DNA from: Streptomyces sp. LUP47B | Lineage (GTDB): Bacteria; Actinomycetota; Actinomycetes; Streptomycetales; Streptomycetaceae | Direction: 5' to 3' | DNA: 64,000 nucleotides | Assembly: GCF_001746295.1 (NCBI RefSeq) | Contig: NZ_MJAH01000018.1 | Location: 1 to 64,000 of the forward strand | In this document: positions 35,988 to 44,306 of the stretch, one piece after another | How the letters are laid out: each line of letters opens with the position of its first letter | How positions within the stretch are numbered: the stretch's first letter is position 1 | Made by a program: the position numbers and the translations under genes | Notes under the pieces: generated by a model | Told to the model about the DNA's origin: nothing | Seen by the model: only the letters and a program-made list of their open reading frames with translations | Databases searched by the model: none

Positions 35988-36971
35988 ATGTCCAATCAGT
36001 CGGTGGCAGCGGGAGTCAGTCTCGCTGGTGTGATGGCGCACTGCGGCGGAAGCCCAGTAGGCGCGGTGAAGCTCTTGGTGGGGGCGATAGCCTCGGCACC
36101 CGCGGCTCCGCAGCCTTATACGGCCCTCGCCGAGTTGTGGCGGGACCGACGCTCGGAACTGAAGGAGAGCCTCGAAGAGGACGGCTCCCTGAGCGCTGTG
36201 CTGGCGCAGGCGTACTTCTTGTTCCTTGACGGGGACATGGACGACGCGGTGATGGCCCTTGGTTCGGTCACCGGTGTGCGGCCCGACGTGGCATGGGGCG
36301 CCGCACCCTGGTTCGGCGATGCGCGCTTTCTCGACGCGGTGGGTGCCGGGGCGCTGGCAGAGGCGTGTCTGCGGGCGTTGGACTACGGCCACGACCTGGA
36401 CACTGACGAAATGCGGGAGCGCTTCGCGCCCTGGTTCCATGCCCTCGACGTGGTGTCCGAACGGAATCCCGTACCGGAGTCGCTGGCCGCCATGGCCCGG
36501 CTCCCACGGGCCTGCGGCCGGTACGAACTGTCCTTCGCCCTGTGCGACCGCGCCGATGCCGTCAATCGGGTCATGTGGACCGCAGTCGCACGAGCGGCCA
36601 CCTGGCGCGCGATGGGCGACCTGGACCAGGCTGCTGCGGCCTTCGAAGGCGCCCTGCTTCTAGACCCCGCCAACTGGTCCCTCTACCTGGACCTGGCGGA
36701 CGTGCGTGCCGAGCAGGGCGACTTCGCCGCAGCCGCAAGTCTCGTCGAACAGGGCCTGGAATACGAACCTCACGAAGTCTCCCTGCGCGCGGCGGGCGCC
36801 GCCTACCGCACACGCGTCTACGGCTCGTCAGACGACTTGATGGCCCTGATCGCCCTCGCGCCGGAGCTCGCGAACACCACCTACCGGAACCTGCTGATCG
36901 ACTACGCATGTGCAGGGCCGCAGCTGCCTCGAAGACTCGTTGCGAAGGCCCACCGCAGCCGTAAGAACTGA
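35988..36971 (+). CDS. TPR-like hypothetical protein
   Basis: 327 codons from ATG 35988; no clear ribosome binding site, and the start abuts the integrase remnant 30 bp away. Helical-repeat protein: VGAVKLLVGAIASAPAAPQP, then AVLAQAYFLFLDGDMDDAVM and two strong TPR units around residues 195-260 (MGDLDQAAAAFEGALLLDPA, QGDFAAAASLVEQGLEYEPH). No enzymatic or export signals. The two following genes are co-directional, with 10 bp then a 4-bp overlap, so the three likely form one operon. Confidence 0.72.
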   Translation: MSNQSVAAGVSLAGVMAHCGGSPVGAVKLLVGAIASAPAAPQPYTALAELWRDRRSELKESLEEDGSLSAVLAQAYFLFLDGDMDDAVMALGSVTGVRPDVAWGAAPWFGDARFLDAVGAGALAEACLRALDYGHDLDTDEMRERFAPWFHALDVVSERNPVPESLAAMARLPRACGRYELSFALCDRADAVNRVMWTAVARAATWRAMGDLDQAAAAFEGALLLDPANWSLYLDLADVRAEQGDFAAAASLVEQGLEYEPHEVSLRAAGAAYRTRVYGSSDDLMALIALAPELANTTYRNLLIDYACAGPQLPRRLVAKAHRSRKN

Positions 36972-36981
36972 AAGGGCTGCC

Positions 36982-37422
36982 GTGCCAACCGATACCAGCC
37001 AGGAGGGCCTTCCGATTCCTCGTCAGTTGATGGCGAGTGCGGACGCCACGGCCGTCGATGCCCCTCGGACACCCCGGCCGGGTCCCGGCTGCCCAAACAT
37101 CATGGCCCAGTACTTCGAGGACAAGCAGCGCGATCTCGCCGTCTCCAAGGCCTCGGCGGGTGTGCGCTACCGGTCCCCGCAGACGGTGTTCGAGGGCAAG
37201 CGGATCTGCGACACGCCGGAAGGCATCAACGGAGTAGTGGCCGGACCGAATGGCGACGGCGACTTCCACCATGACGACGACGCGACTCAACTGTGCTGGT
37301 GGTTCTGGGGAGACAGCGGCCTCAGACGGGAGAGCTACCACCCCAGCAAGACAGGCACCACCGCCTACACGCAGGCGTTCATGACGCTGGGCCCCGCAGC
37401 GATCAGACAAGAGGACGAGTGA
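36982..37422 (+). CDS. hypothetical soluble protein in TPR operon
   Basis: 146 codons from GTG 36982 with AAAGGG 6 bases upstream. Contains NIMAQYFEDKQRDLAVSKAS, ICDTPEGINGVVAGPNGDGD, a D-D-D-A-T acidic patch and LCWWFWGDSGLRRESYHPSK. No signal peptide. Family unknown. Its GTGA stop-start overlap with the next gene implies coupled translation. Confidence 0.68.
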   Translation: MPTDTSQEGLPIPRQLMASADATAVDAPRTPRPGPGCPNIMAQYFEDKQRDLAVSKASAGVRYRSPQTVFEGKRICDTPEGINGVVAGPNGDGDFHHDDDATQLCWWFWGDSGLRRESYHPSKTGTTAYTQAFMTLGPAAIRQEDE

Positions 37423-37907
37423 ACCCGTCTCTTTCCTCCGCCGGTACCCCGTCGCGGTCCGACCGCGGCGGGGTACCGGCCCCCGGCTGCATGCTGGCAC
37501 TCATGGTGCCCGTCATCCTCGTGCTGTTCGCCGTGGGGACACTCATGATCATGTCTCGCCGCCAGAATGACGCCAACGAACGCCATGAGAACGAGGCGCT
37601 GGAACAGATAACGAGGCATGTGCAGTCGTACGAGGACGATGTGCTGAACGTGGCGCGCAACGGCTACCCGAGCGAGGACCGGACACGTGCCATCGCCCAG
37701 CGGAACCGCAGCAGCCTCATCTCGTACGGGCAGTCGGCCCAGTCTCTGACTACCGTCGTCGAGTTCTTTGCGACGTATGAGGACACCAGTTTTTTCGGTA
37801 CCTCACCCTCAAGGGCCTACCGCTGCTACGTCTTCCGCTTCCAACCGGATGCCACGGGCGGAACAAGCCGGACGACGCTTCACCTTCAAGAGTGCAATTC
37901 CACGTGA
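37419..37907 (+). CDS. small membrane protein coupled to the preceding gene
   Basis: 162 codons from GTG 37419, overlapping the upstream stop by 4 bp. One membrane span (residues 25-46, MLALMVPVILVLFAVGTLMI) is followed by a charged external domain (NERHENEALEQITRHVQSYE) with aromatic-rich strands near the end (YRCYVFRFQPDATGG). Residues 7-21 are encoded by a large hairpin (37441-37479). If translation instead began at ATG 37491 the hairpin would be a leader. Confidence 0.68.
   Translation: MNPSLSSAGTPSRSDRGGVPAPGCMLALMVPVILVLFAVGTLMIMSRRQNDANERHENEALEQITRHVQSYEDDVLNVARNGYPSEDRTRAIAQRNRSSLISYGQSAQSLTTVVEFFATYEDTSFFGTSPSRAYRCYVFRFQPDATGGTSRTTLHLQECNST
37441..37479 (+). promoter_or_regulatory. 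18-bp hairpin at the start of a coupled gene
   Basis: CCGGTACCCCGTCGCGGT (37441-37458) faces ACCGCGGCGGGGTACCGG (37462-37479) with a 3-base loop. All 18 pairs form if one G-U is allowed. It sits 20-58 bp past the upstream stop, inside the downstream reading frame. It could terminate part of the transcription or limit translation of the membrane protein. Confidence 0.65.
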
Positions 37908-38229
37908 CCGGACAACTGTTAAAGGGGCCTGCGCGACTCCATCGTGGAATGGGCCGATCTTCGCGGCGACCTTGGCTAAGTGAGGGTCTGAGTCTGCGCA
38001 GGATCCTTGTTGGCCAGAAGTGCTTGATGGCAGTGATGGCAAGGACCGATACGAGTAGGCTCCGGCTCGCCTTCTCCACGAGCGGCTGGCCTTGCTCGGG
38101 GATGGGAGAGACACGTTCGCTGAGATTCCCGAACCACCCGTCGCCGTCACGCGCGTCCCCCTCATGCAGCCCTGATCAGTACGGCACAATCGCGGTCAAC
38201 TGGGCGGGCACAACGGTGAGGGTGGGAAC
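37908..38229. other. 322 bp without a supported gene
   Basis: A minus frame reads LAKVAAKIGPFHDGVAQAPL, slightly protein-like but without start or match. Must include the promoter of the gene at 38230. Confidence 0.35.
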
Positions 38230-38892
38230 GTGTGGCGTTTTGGGTCGCGAGGCCGACGTAAGGGCATACCGAACGAGCCGGCGCTCTTGGCTGCGGCTGC
38301 TGAGAATCCCGGTGGCAGCGTCGCCGAGATCGACCCGGCGTATATCGACGACCCGAACGGCTACGTACCTCCCGAGGCCATCCGCGGTGCGTGGTTGGTG
38401 GATAGCAGCGGGAAACTGACAGGTGAGTACCAGGAGAATCTTCGTCACGGTGTGCCACAGGACGACTTCAGCAAGCTCACTGATCCTGATCACTGGCTTG
38501 GTTGGCTTGGCGATGACCCCGCGACCGCCGTCCGGGAGGGCATCGAAGAGTCCTTGCGTGCGCAGGTGGCAGACGCAGCGGTCGAGTGGGTCAAGATCCT
38601 TGAAACGCCCCGTTTTCTCACGGGCGGGCGTCGACATTCTGAGGACGAGGAGGTCATGTTGGTCACCCGCGCGGCACTCGCCGCGCCGTTTGCGTTGTCC
38701 GTGCGCACAACGCAGCATGGTCGTTCCATCCTCCTGGGGGTGTTCTCGTGGGCGGCGGTGAACCTGGCACCGCCCGAAGTCCGCAAGGATCGGCACTGGT
38801 TCGACCTTGGCGTCGACTTGGACTGGGCCGGTGAGCGGCTTCAAGGGCGGATCTACGAGATTGACGGTGAGGACGGCACCGCCGAGCGGTAG
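38230..38892 (+). CDS. hypothetical protein, unknown family
   Basis: 220 codons from GTG 38230, preceded by GGGTGGG at 4-10 bases. Begins WRFGSRGRRKGIPNEPALLA and has IDPAYIDDPNGYVPPEAIRG, LTGEYQENLRHGVPQDDFSK and a C-terminal half with WFDLGVDLDWAGERLQGRIY. Acidic overall with many Trp; cytoplasmic. No catalytic motif recognised. Codon use is normal for the window. Could be an immunity-type protein; unproven. Confidence 0.68.
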   Translation: MWRFGSRGRRKGIPNEPALLAAAAENPGGSVAEIDPAYIDDPNGYVPPEAIRGAWLVDSSGKLTGEYQENLRHGVPQDDFSKLTDPDHWLGWLGDDPATAVREGIEESLRAQVADAAVEWVKILETPRFLTGGRRHSEDEEVMLVTRAALAAPFALSVRTTQHGRSILLGVFSWAAVNLAPPEVRKDRHWFDLGVDLDWAGERLQGRIYEIDGEDGTAER

Positions 38893-39082
38893 AGCGGCAA
38901 TGCCACTCCGTACCGGTATCAAAGTGGAATGGCGTCGCAGGCGGCCTTGAGGGGGAGGAGCAGGCCGAACCCTCGACTGGCGGATGTGGCCCCACCCTGC
39001 CCGGTGGTGAACAACCACGGAAAGCCTGCCGTCCGGCCGGAACTCGGGTCGGACCGCCGTCGCGCGGGGGCGAATCCAGCGA

Positions 39083-39106
39083 CCGACGGCCCGTTAGGGC
39101 CGTCGG
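39083..39106. terminator. 10-bp perfect hairpin between convergent genes
   Basis: CCGACGGCCC-GTTA-GGGCCGTCGG: a perfect stem with a tetraloop, between the plus-strand gene ending at 38892 and the minus-strand gene ending at 39151. It can serve both. Confidence 0.8.
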
Positions 39107-39150
39107 CGTGCGCAGCTGGTTTCACTGCCCGCGTGTGGTGCGTGCCGGGG

Positions 39151-40119
39151 TCATCTGGTTGGCGTGGCACTGAGGTAGGTGCGGTAGTTGATCACTGCGG
39201 GGCCCTTGACGTTCAGCTTGCCTGCCGTCTTGGTCAACGTCTCCTCCACCCCCAGCACTTGCCCTGATGCGGGATCGACGATGAAGGTGTAGCGGGTGGG
39301 CAGGCCGCTGCCTGCAGAAGTCGCGGAGAACGCTTCTCCATCACGGCCGGCGCGGTCCACAACCTTTCCGTCGAAGGTAAGGCCCGGCAGCTCTCCGATG
39401 ACGTGCAGCAACGCGGCACGCTGCTGCGGCCCAAGGACCTGCCTCTGCAGCAGGTCGCCTGCGGCCCGCGCGGCGCCCTTCGGGTCGGACAGCGAAACGT
39501 TGGACCGGGACTGCAGCCATGCCCTGAATTCCCCGGCATCTCCCGGAACTGCGCCGCCCAGCCTGGATCGGCCCAACGGGTAGGTCTCCGAGCGACCGTG
39601 GGTGGTCTGCTGCTCAGTGCCTGTGCCGTCCGCGTGAACCGTCACCACATAGTCCTGGGGCACCAGTGTCGACTCCGCATCGCCGCCGGTGTCCTCGCGG
39701 GTGAACAGCGACCAGCTCTTCCAATGAATCCGCCCACCTGCGGGGGAAGGGCTGGAGGGCCGGCCATCAGTGATCTGCCCCTCGATCTGCTGCAGGAGTA
39801 CCGCGGCGGGCGCGGCGTCCGTAGCTCGCGCATACCGCAGCGGCGGTGGTGTAACGGCGTAAGCCGAGGTCGAGGAATTGCCGATACCGAAGCCGAAGAC
39901 CACCGTGGCGATCATCGCGGCAGTGATGGCGACGCCGGCCACAGCGATCCTCAGAGGCCGGCGGCGTAAGCCGACGCGAGGGACCGCCTCTCGGGAAGAG
40001 GGCGGAGAGGTGGAGAGGATCTGCCGCAGATCCGCATCGGCGCGCTGTTGGTCAACGACGCAATGCTCCGCAGGATCAGCCGGTGCCATCGTCCGTCGAA
40101 TCTGCGCAGTCAGCCTCAT
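39151..40119 (-). CDS. CU044_5270 family membrane protein, ECF sigma partner
   Basis: 322 codons; ATG 40119 overlaps the sigma gene's stop (ATGA). Residues 1-53 are cytoplasmic, a membrane span covers 54-76 (RIAVAGVAITAAMIATVVFG), and the rest is extracytoplasmic: PPPLRYARATDAAPAAVLLQ, a central W-K-S-W-S-L-F strand, and DPKGAARAAGDLLQRQVLGP followed by a late G-L-P-T-R-Y-T-F-I-V-D-P-x-S-G-Q-V-L-G-V-E-E strand pair. This is the CU044_5270 layout, commonly found behind ECF sigma genes and thought to act as membrane regulator. Confidence 0.85.
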   Translation of the reverse strand: MRLTAQIRRTMAPADPAEHCVVDQQRADADLRQILSTSPPSSREAVPRVGLRRRPLRIAVAGVAITAAMIATVVFGFGIGNSSTSAYAVTPPPLRYARATDAAPAAVLLQQIEGQITDGRPSSPSPAGGRIHWKSWSLFTREDTGGDAESTLVPQDYVVTVHADGTGTEQQTTHGRSETYPLGRSRLGGAVPGDAGEFRAWLQSRSNVSLSDPKGAARAAGDLLQRQVLGPQQRAALLHVIGELPGLTFDGKVVDRAGRDGEAFSATSAGSGLPTRYTFIVDPASGQVLGVEETLTKTAGKLNVKGPAVINYRTYLSATPTR

Positions 40120-40655
40120 GTTCTGACCTCCGGTTTCATCTCGCCATGAAGGCCCCGATCCGTGACCTCTTCTCGTGACAGCTGGCTCTGAAGACGACGC
40201 CGCGCCCGGTGCAGCCGAACGGAGCACACGGCAGCGCTGCAGCCAAGTACGCGGGCAGCATCCCCCACGCCTAACCGCTCCCAGCCGATCAGCGCCAGAA
40301 GTTCACGATCGTCTGCGCTCAGCCGAGACCACGCCCGCTGGACCGCGTTCGCCTCCGCCACCTGGTCCCCGACGTCTCGGACCATCGGCGTCCGAGAGGC
40401 CTCGCCGGCATGTCGAGCCATGAGACGATCCGCTCGCTCCGAGGACCGCAGATGGTTGGCCACGATTCTTCGAGCCACCCCATACAGCCAAGGCAGCACC
40501 TTGGGTGGGATGTCATCCATCCGCCGCCACGCGACGGCGAAGACCTCCGCGGTGATGTCCGGTGCATCATCCGCACCTACGCGCCGATACGCGTACTGCA
40601 GTACAGAGCCATAGTGGTTCGCATACAGCACGCTGAACGCCTGCGGATTCTGCAC
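40116..40655 (-). CDS. ECF RNA polymerase sigma factor
   Basis: 179 codons from GTG 40655, which has GAGGA 6 bases upstream; a GTG two codons earlier abuts that site. Region 2: FSVLYANHYGSVLQYAYRRV, then ITAEVFAVAWRRMDDIP and PWLYGVARRIVANHLRS. Region 4: LSADDRELLALIGWERLGVG then DAARVLGCSAAVCSVRLHRA. Coupled by ATGA to the CU044_5270 gene. Signal and regulon unknown. Confidence 0.9.
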   Translation of the reverse strand: MQNPQAFSVLYANHYGSVLQYAYRRVGADDAPDITAEVFAVAWRRMDDIPPKVLPWLYGVARRIVANHLRSSERADRLMARHAGEASRTPMVRDVGDQVAEANAVQRAWSRLSADDRELLALIGWERLGVGDAARVLGCSAAVCSVRLHRARRRLQSQLSREEVTDRGLHGEMKPEVRT

Positions 40656-40818
40656 GGGCACTCCTCTAAACGGGGCATGTCCTCTTCTTGTCCGCCTGGC
40701 TGCTGCTTCTTACAGGCGACTCGGACGAAGTTCGTTGCCTAGAGCCGAGATCGAGCCACCTGCCGGGAGTTCGCCTCGGTGCTCCCCGTTGTCAGTGTCG
40801 GCCGCTACGGTCCGCACC

Positions 40819-41026
40819 ATGACGTCGACTCCCAACCCCCACCCCGTGCGGTGGCTGCTGGAGGTCACCGCTGCCACAACTTCCGTGGCCCCGGCCTCGT
40901 TCGAGCAGCAGCGGCAATTCCTGCGGTCCGTCGCTCAGTTCGACCGGCCTTCACGGGCCTGGTGGGCGTATATGGGCGCGCTCGATGTCCAGGCGCTCCG
41001 CAGTGCCACGCGGCGCCCTCGTGACG
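40819..41026 (+). pseudogene. short protein-like frame, truncated at 3' end
   Basis: From ATG 40819 the frame reads HPVRWLLEVTAATTSVAPAS, FEQQRQFLRSVAQFDRPSRA and W-W-A-Y-M-G-A-L-D, which looks like real protein, then loses quality where it enters the antisense of the DUF2461 gene at 41027. No ribosome binding site. Unidentified; probably the surviving 5' part of a lost gene. Confidence 0.35.
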
Positions 41027-41659
41027 TCAGGCGGCGCGCTTCACGTGGCGGACCAGCCACATCAGCAGGGCGTCCAGGTCGGCGGCGGCCGAGAGGACCC
41101 GGTCGACCGCCTCAGGGGTGTGAAGCCACTCCTCGCAGCCGAGAGGGCGGGCGGCGATCAGCGACCGGTGGCGCAGAAGGTTCGTACGGGAGTGGTTGGT
41201 CGGGTAGCCGCGCGGGGGGCGTTTCATCACGTCCCCGGAGATGTCGTAGCCCTTGTTCCGTACGTCCTCGACGATGGCGGACAGTTCGCGGCCGCTCCTC
41301 TCGGAGGCCACGGCTTTGCGGAACGTGTCCACCTGGCCGGGATCGGGGTACCACCAGGCGCCCTGGATCCGCAGGCCGTCCAGGGAGAACCGGAGATTGA
41401 TCTCGATCTTGCGGCCGAGTCGGATCACCGCGCCCTGGTGCTGCCACCACCAGGAGTTGGTGCGGTAGTGCCAGACGGAGAAGTCCTGGTACCGGGAGTC
41501 GGCGTCCGCGACCTCGTTGAGCAGGGCGATCATCGGCTGTCGGACCAGGCGTTCGCGGTCCGCGCGGTAGCGCTCGCGGGTCGCGTGGGTCGGTTCGCCC
41601 TGGAGCTGCCACAACACGTCCATGGCCTGCTCCGGCCAGCCGGTGAACTGTCCGCGCAT
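41027..41659 (-). CDS. DUF2461 family protein
   Basis: 210 codons from ATG 41659. Contains the DUF2461 landmarks: F-T-G-W-P at the start, RADRERLVRQPMIALLNEVA, RYQDFSVWHYRTNSWWWQHQ, a G-A-W-W-Y-P-D-P strand, and GDVMKRPPRGYPTNHSRTNL followed by L-L-R-H-R-S-L. The family's function is unknown in bacteria. No export signal. Stand-alone gene. Confidence 0.8.
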   Translation of the reverse strand: MRGQFTGWPEQAMDVLWQLQGEPTHATRERYRADRERLVRQPMIALLNEVADADSRYQDFSVWHYRTNSWWWQHQGAVIRLGRKIEINLRFSLDGLRIQGAWWYPDPGQVDTFRKAVASERSGRELSAIVEDVRNKGYDISGDVMKRPPRGYPTNHSRTNLLRHRSLIAARPLGCEEWLHTPEAVDRVLSAAADLDALLMWLVRHVKRAA

Positions 41660-41940
41660 GCAGGCAGGTTAGCTCACCCATGGTCCGCGCGCGGAGAGCG
41701 AGACGGCTAGGGAGGCGTGGCCCCAGACAAGGTAGGAGGTGCTGCGGCTGTCCTGTTGCCTTGAGCCTGCTTATGGATCTTGTGCTGAGCTGCGGGGTTG
41801 CCAGGTCGGATGAGAACACTCAGGTCGGAGTTTTCAGTGCAGCTGGCTTCTGTGGAATCCGGGGTGGGTGCGAGCCGAGTCACGGCGGGACCGCTCGGAC
41901 GAGTGTGGAGCAGATCTCGCGCGACGTAGGCTCACGGGTT

Positions 41941-42471
41941 GTGAACCAACAGGGTGAGGTCGGTAGGACGCGCTATCTGGTCCTTCATGACTATGGGATG
42001 GGGGGTCTGCGGTGGTGGGTGTGGGCGGGCTCGGCCGAGGAGATCATCGGTGCCTGCGCCGAGGTTGAGGTGGTCTCGGACCCGGATGCCGTGAGCCGTG
42101 CCGAGACATGGACCTTGGAGGAGGTCTGTCTTGACGATCCGGATCCGAATCCGCTGTCCAGCCTTCGCGCTCAGCGGGATGCCCAGCGTGGCCAGCCGGG
42201 ATTCGGTGCCCTGGTGGGACGGGAGCGTGTGTGCTTGCGCTGGCCGGAGGGCGATGAAGGAGAGGTCTTCTTGATGGAACTCGGCCCGGACGGACGGCGG
42301 TTGCGGCAGGTTGAGATCGGTCCGGACGGTGGTTCGGTCAGGACGGGCATCGAGGACTGGCCGTTCAACCCGCCGTTCGACCTTCATGATCCGCAATATG
42401 CGTCCATGGAGATCGGCTCTGGTGACTTTCAGGAAGCGTGGCAGCGGGCCCGGCACGAGTCCGAAGGTTGA
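41941..42471 (+). CDS. hypothetical protein, unknown family
   Basis: 176 codons from GTG 41941; the frame is open further upstream, but that part is not protein-like. Contains TRYLVLHDYGMGGLRWWVWA, GSAEEIIGACAEVEVVSDPD and LMELGPDGRRLRQVEIGPDG, then WPFNPPFDLHDPQYASMEIG. Acidic and soluble; the F-x-P-P-F-D-L-x-D-P end recalls small immunity-like proteins of Streptomyces. No assignment made. Confidence 0.65.
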   Translation: MNQQGEVGRTRYLVLHDYGMGGLRWWVWAGSAEEIIGACAEVEVVSDPDAVSRAETWTLEEVCLDDPDPNPLSSLRAQRDAQRGQPGFGALVGRERVCLRWPEGDEGEVFLMELGPDGRRLRQVEIGPDGGSVRTGIEDWPFNPPFDLHDPQYASMEIGSGDFQEAWQRARHESEG

Positions 42472-42659
42472 TCAGGCGGGTTCCGGCCTGTGTGAGCTCG
42501 GCAGAAGCGCTGACAGAGCGGGTCCTGGCGACCGCGGATGGTGTAGATCCGCGCGAATCGTCGGCTCAGCACGGCGGTCGTTGCCAGGTAGAGCGCCTTG
42601 GGGTCGAGGGCGGATGTGGGCGGGCCCAGGATCAGGTGCGTCAGCACCACGATCTCGGG

Positions 42660-42795
42660 GAACGCCGCGAGATGGGTATTGGTTGTGGATCTCGTCGACG
42701 AGCGCGAGTGCGACCCGCATTTTGGTCAGCAGGTCGCAGACGGCGTTGGTAATGGAGGTCTGGGTCTCCTCGCCTGGGACGTCACCCGCACCAGC
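42660..42795 (-). pseudogene. TniB-like AAA ATPase fragment
   Basis: Minus frame reads EETQTSITNAVCDLLTKMRV then A-L-A-L-V-D-E-I-H-N. The L-V-D-E-I-H-N Walker B is typical of TniB, the ATPase partner of Tn7/Mu-like transposases in actinomycetes. Walker A is missing, and after H-N-Q the frame degenerates. Confidence 0.55.
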
Positions 42796-43038
42796 GGCCG
42801 CGGCGGCATCCGGCTCGACTGGGAGGAACGCCAGGGCTGCCACTACGCTTTGACCGGGCTCGACGCCTACGACGTGCTGCTCTACACCGTGGTCACGGCG
42901 CTGCGCGCACCTGTCGCGGATCCGGAGCGGGTGGCAACTGGTGCGCCGGCGGCGGCTGCCCGACCGCGACATCACCGCCACCCTAGGCCGAAAACCTCAG
43001 TAGCCGTTGATCCGTTGCGCGCTCGTTGTTGCCTGTGA
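42780..43038 (+). pseudogene. fragment of unidentified protein, head-to-head with TniB remnant
   Basis: Plus frame reads GRGGIRLDWEERQGCHYALT then GLDAYDVLLYTVVTALRAPV. It resembles DUF6292-type proteins (W-x-x-x-x-G-W-x-Y-A-x-L) but has no start. It meets the antisense TniB fragment at about 42780, marking an old junction. Confidence 0.35.
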
Positions 43039-43118
43039 TCGGCGGCATGCGGGACGGATGCGGCCAACGGTGATCATCGGTGTCGGCCCGCACAAACTTT
43101 TTCGGGCGACACGGCACG

Positions 43119-43300
43119 TCAGCCTCCGTCGGCTCGCAGCGGACACACCGCCCCGGCCTCGCGGCCTGTCGCCACCACCTCGACCGTGCCGAACGCGGTC
43201 GAAACCGCCTCGACATCCACATCGCCGATCCCCTCGAACACCCGGGAGTCCCAGGACGGTGCATCGGTCTGCACGACCAGCACCATCACCGCCCACAACC
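43119..43300 (-). pseudogene. ISL3-like transposase, N-terminal fragment
   Basis: Minus frame reads WDSRVFEGIGDVDVEAVSTA then FGTVEVVATGREAGAVCP. ISL3 transposases begin with a strand pair of this kind followed by a Cys-rich zinc region (A-x-C-P-x-C). The zinc region is lost after the first Cys-Pro. Confidence 0.42.
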
Positions 43301-43519
43301 GACCACAGCAGCGGCCAGGGGGCACCTGAGGGAGCGTCACTTCCAACCCTCCGACGGCAAGGCGTACGCGGTCTCACTCGAACATCGCGGTAACGCTCCG
43401 CGACGGCTCCCCAAGATCTGTGCCGGAGCCGAGATTTGAAGTCCCTCAAGAAGCTGTGCAATATCCCGTCGGTGGGTGATGTCCTGTGAGGATCGGCCTT
43501 GGGGAGCATCGCCGTCGCC

Positions 43520-44173
43520 CTACCGGATCGTCGGCAGCAAGGAGTTGTGGACGAGTGCCGGGGGTAGGGGCCCGGTGTCGGTGGCGCACATGCCGTCGAA
43601 GGTGAGCTGCAGGTAGCGCCGCCAGGCCGTCGGATCGGCAGCCAGCAGGGGTGCGGCGGTGTAGTAGACGCCGCAGATCAGCAGCATCACGTCCTGCCCG
43701 TTTATGTCCGCTCGGAGTGAGCCGTCGCGTTGCGCCCGCCGCGCCAGTGACTCGGCTGTTGCGATCAGCTGCTCCTGTCCGGCCTGTATCTCCGGGTGCC
43801 GAACATCCGACACCATACGGACTGCCTCCGCGAGCGCCCGGTTGTTTGCGTAGAGATCGACGCCCGCGCTCATGAACTGCAGCAGGGCGGCGTCGGCGTC
43901 GGCCTGCTCGGCCTGCTGGCGGCCCACTGTCACCAGCCCGTCGATTGCCTCGCTGATGATCGCGGCGAACAGGTCCTCCTTGGTGGGGAAGTGCCGGAAG
44001 ACGGTTCCCTTTCCGATCCCCGCCCGTGCCGCGATCTGTGCAATGGACGCTTCCGCGCCGTGCTCGGCGAACACCTCCGCGGCAGCCTTCAACAGCGCCT
44101 TGCGCGTCCGCACCGCGTCGGCTCTCATCCGTCGCGCGGGCGGCGCTGCAACGGCTTCTTCTTCAGTGCTCAT
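43520..44173 (-). CDS. TetR family regulator
   Basis: 217 codons from ATG 44173. N-terminal TetR helix-turn-helix: ADAVRTRKALLKAAAEVFAE, then A-S-I-A-Q-I-A-A-R-A-G-I-G and KGTVFRHFPTKEDLFAAIIS. The C-terminal domain (residues 85-200) is of the SACE_7040/YxaF-like type. Divergent from the reductase gene at 44307, with two copies of a 19-bp repeat between them; it probably represses both its own gene and the reductase/hydrolase pair. Confidence 0.9.
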   Translation of the reverse strand: MSTEEEAVAAPPARRMRADAVRTRKALLKAAAEVFAEHGAEASIAQIAARAGIGKGTVFRHFPTKEDLFAAIISEAIDGLVTVGRQQAEQADADAALLQFMSAGVDLYANNRALAEAVRMVSDVRHPEIQAGQEQLIATAESLARRAQRDGSLRADINGQDVMLLICGVYYTAAPLLAADPTAWRRYLQLTFDGMCATDTGPLPPALVHNSLLPTIR

Positions 44174-44192
44174 GGGTCCACTCTACGCAACA

Positions 44193-44249
44193 TGACCGAG
44201 CGGTCCGGTTAGGTGGTACGGTAGTTAAAGTGACCAGCCGGTCCGGTTA
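44193..44249. promoter_or_regulatory. two 19-bp operator-like repeats for the TetR regulator
   Basis: TGACCGAGCGGTCCGGTTA (44193-44211) and TGACCAGCCGGTCCGGTTA (44231-44249) are direct repeats starting 38 bp apart that differ at three adjacent positions. Each contains a GACC-NNNN-GGTC palindrome. They lie in the divergent promoter region, as expected of TetR operators that overlap a promoter. Confidence 0.75.
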
Positions 44250-44306
44250 TGGTTCGCGGCTGTGGCCGGTTCCGCATTTCCTCATCCCATTGGAGAACAA
44301 AGCACC

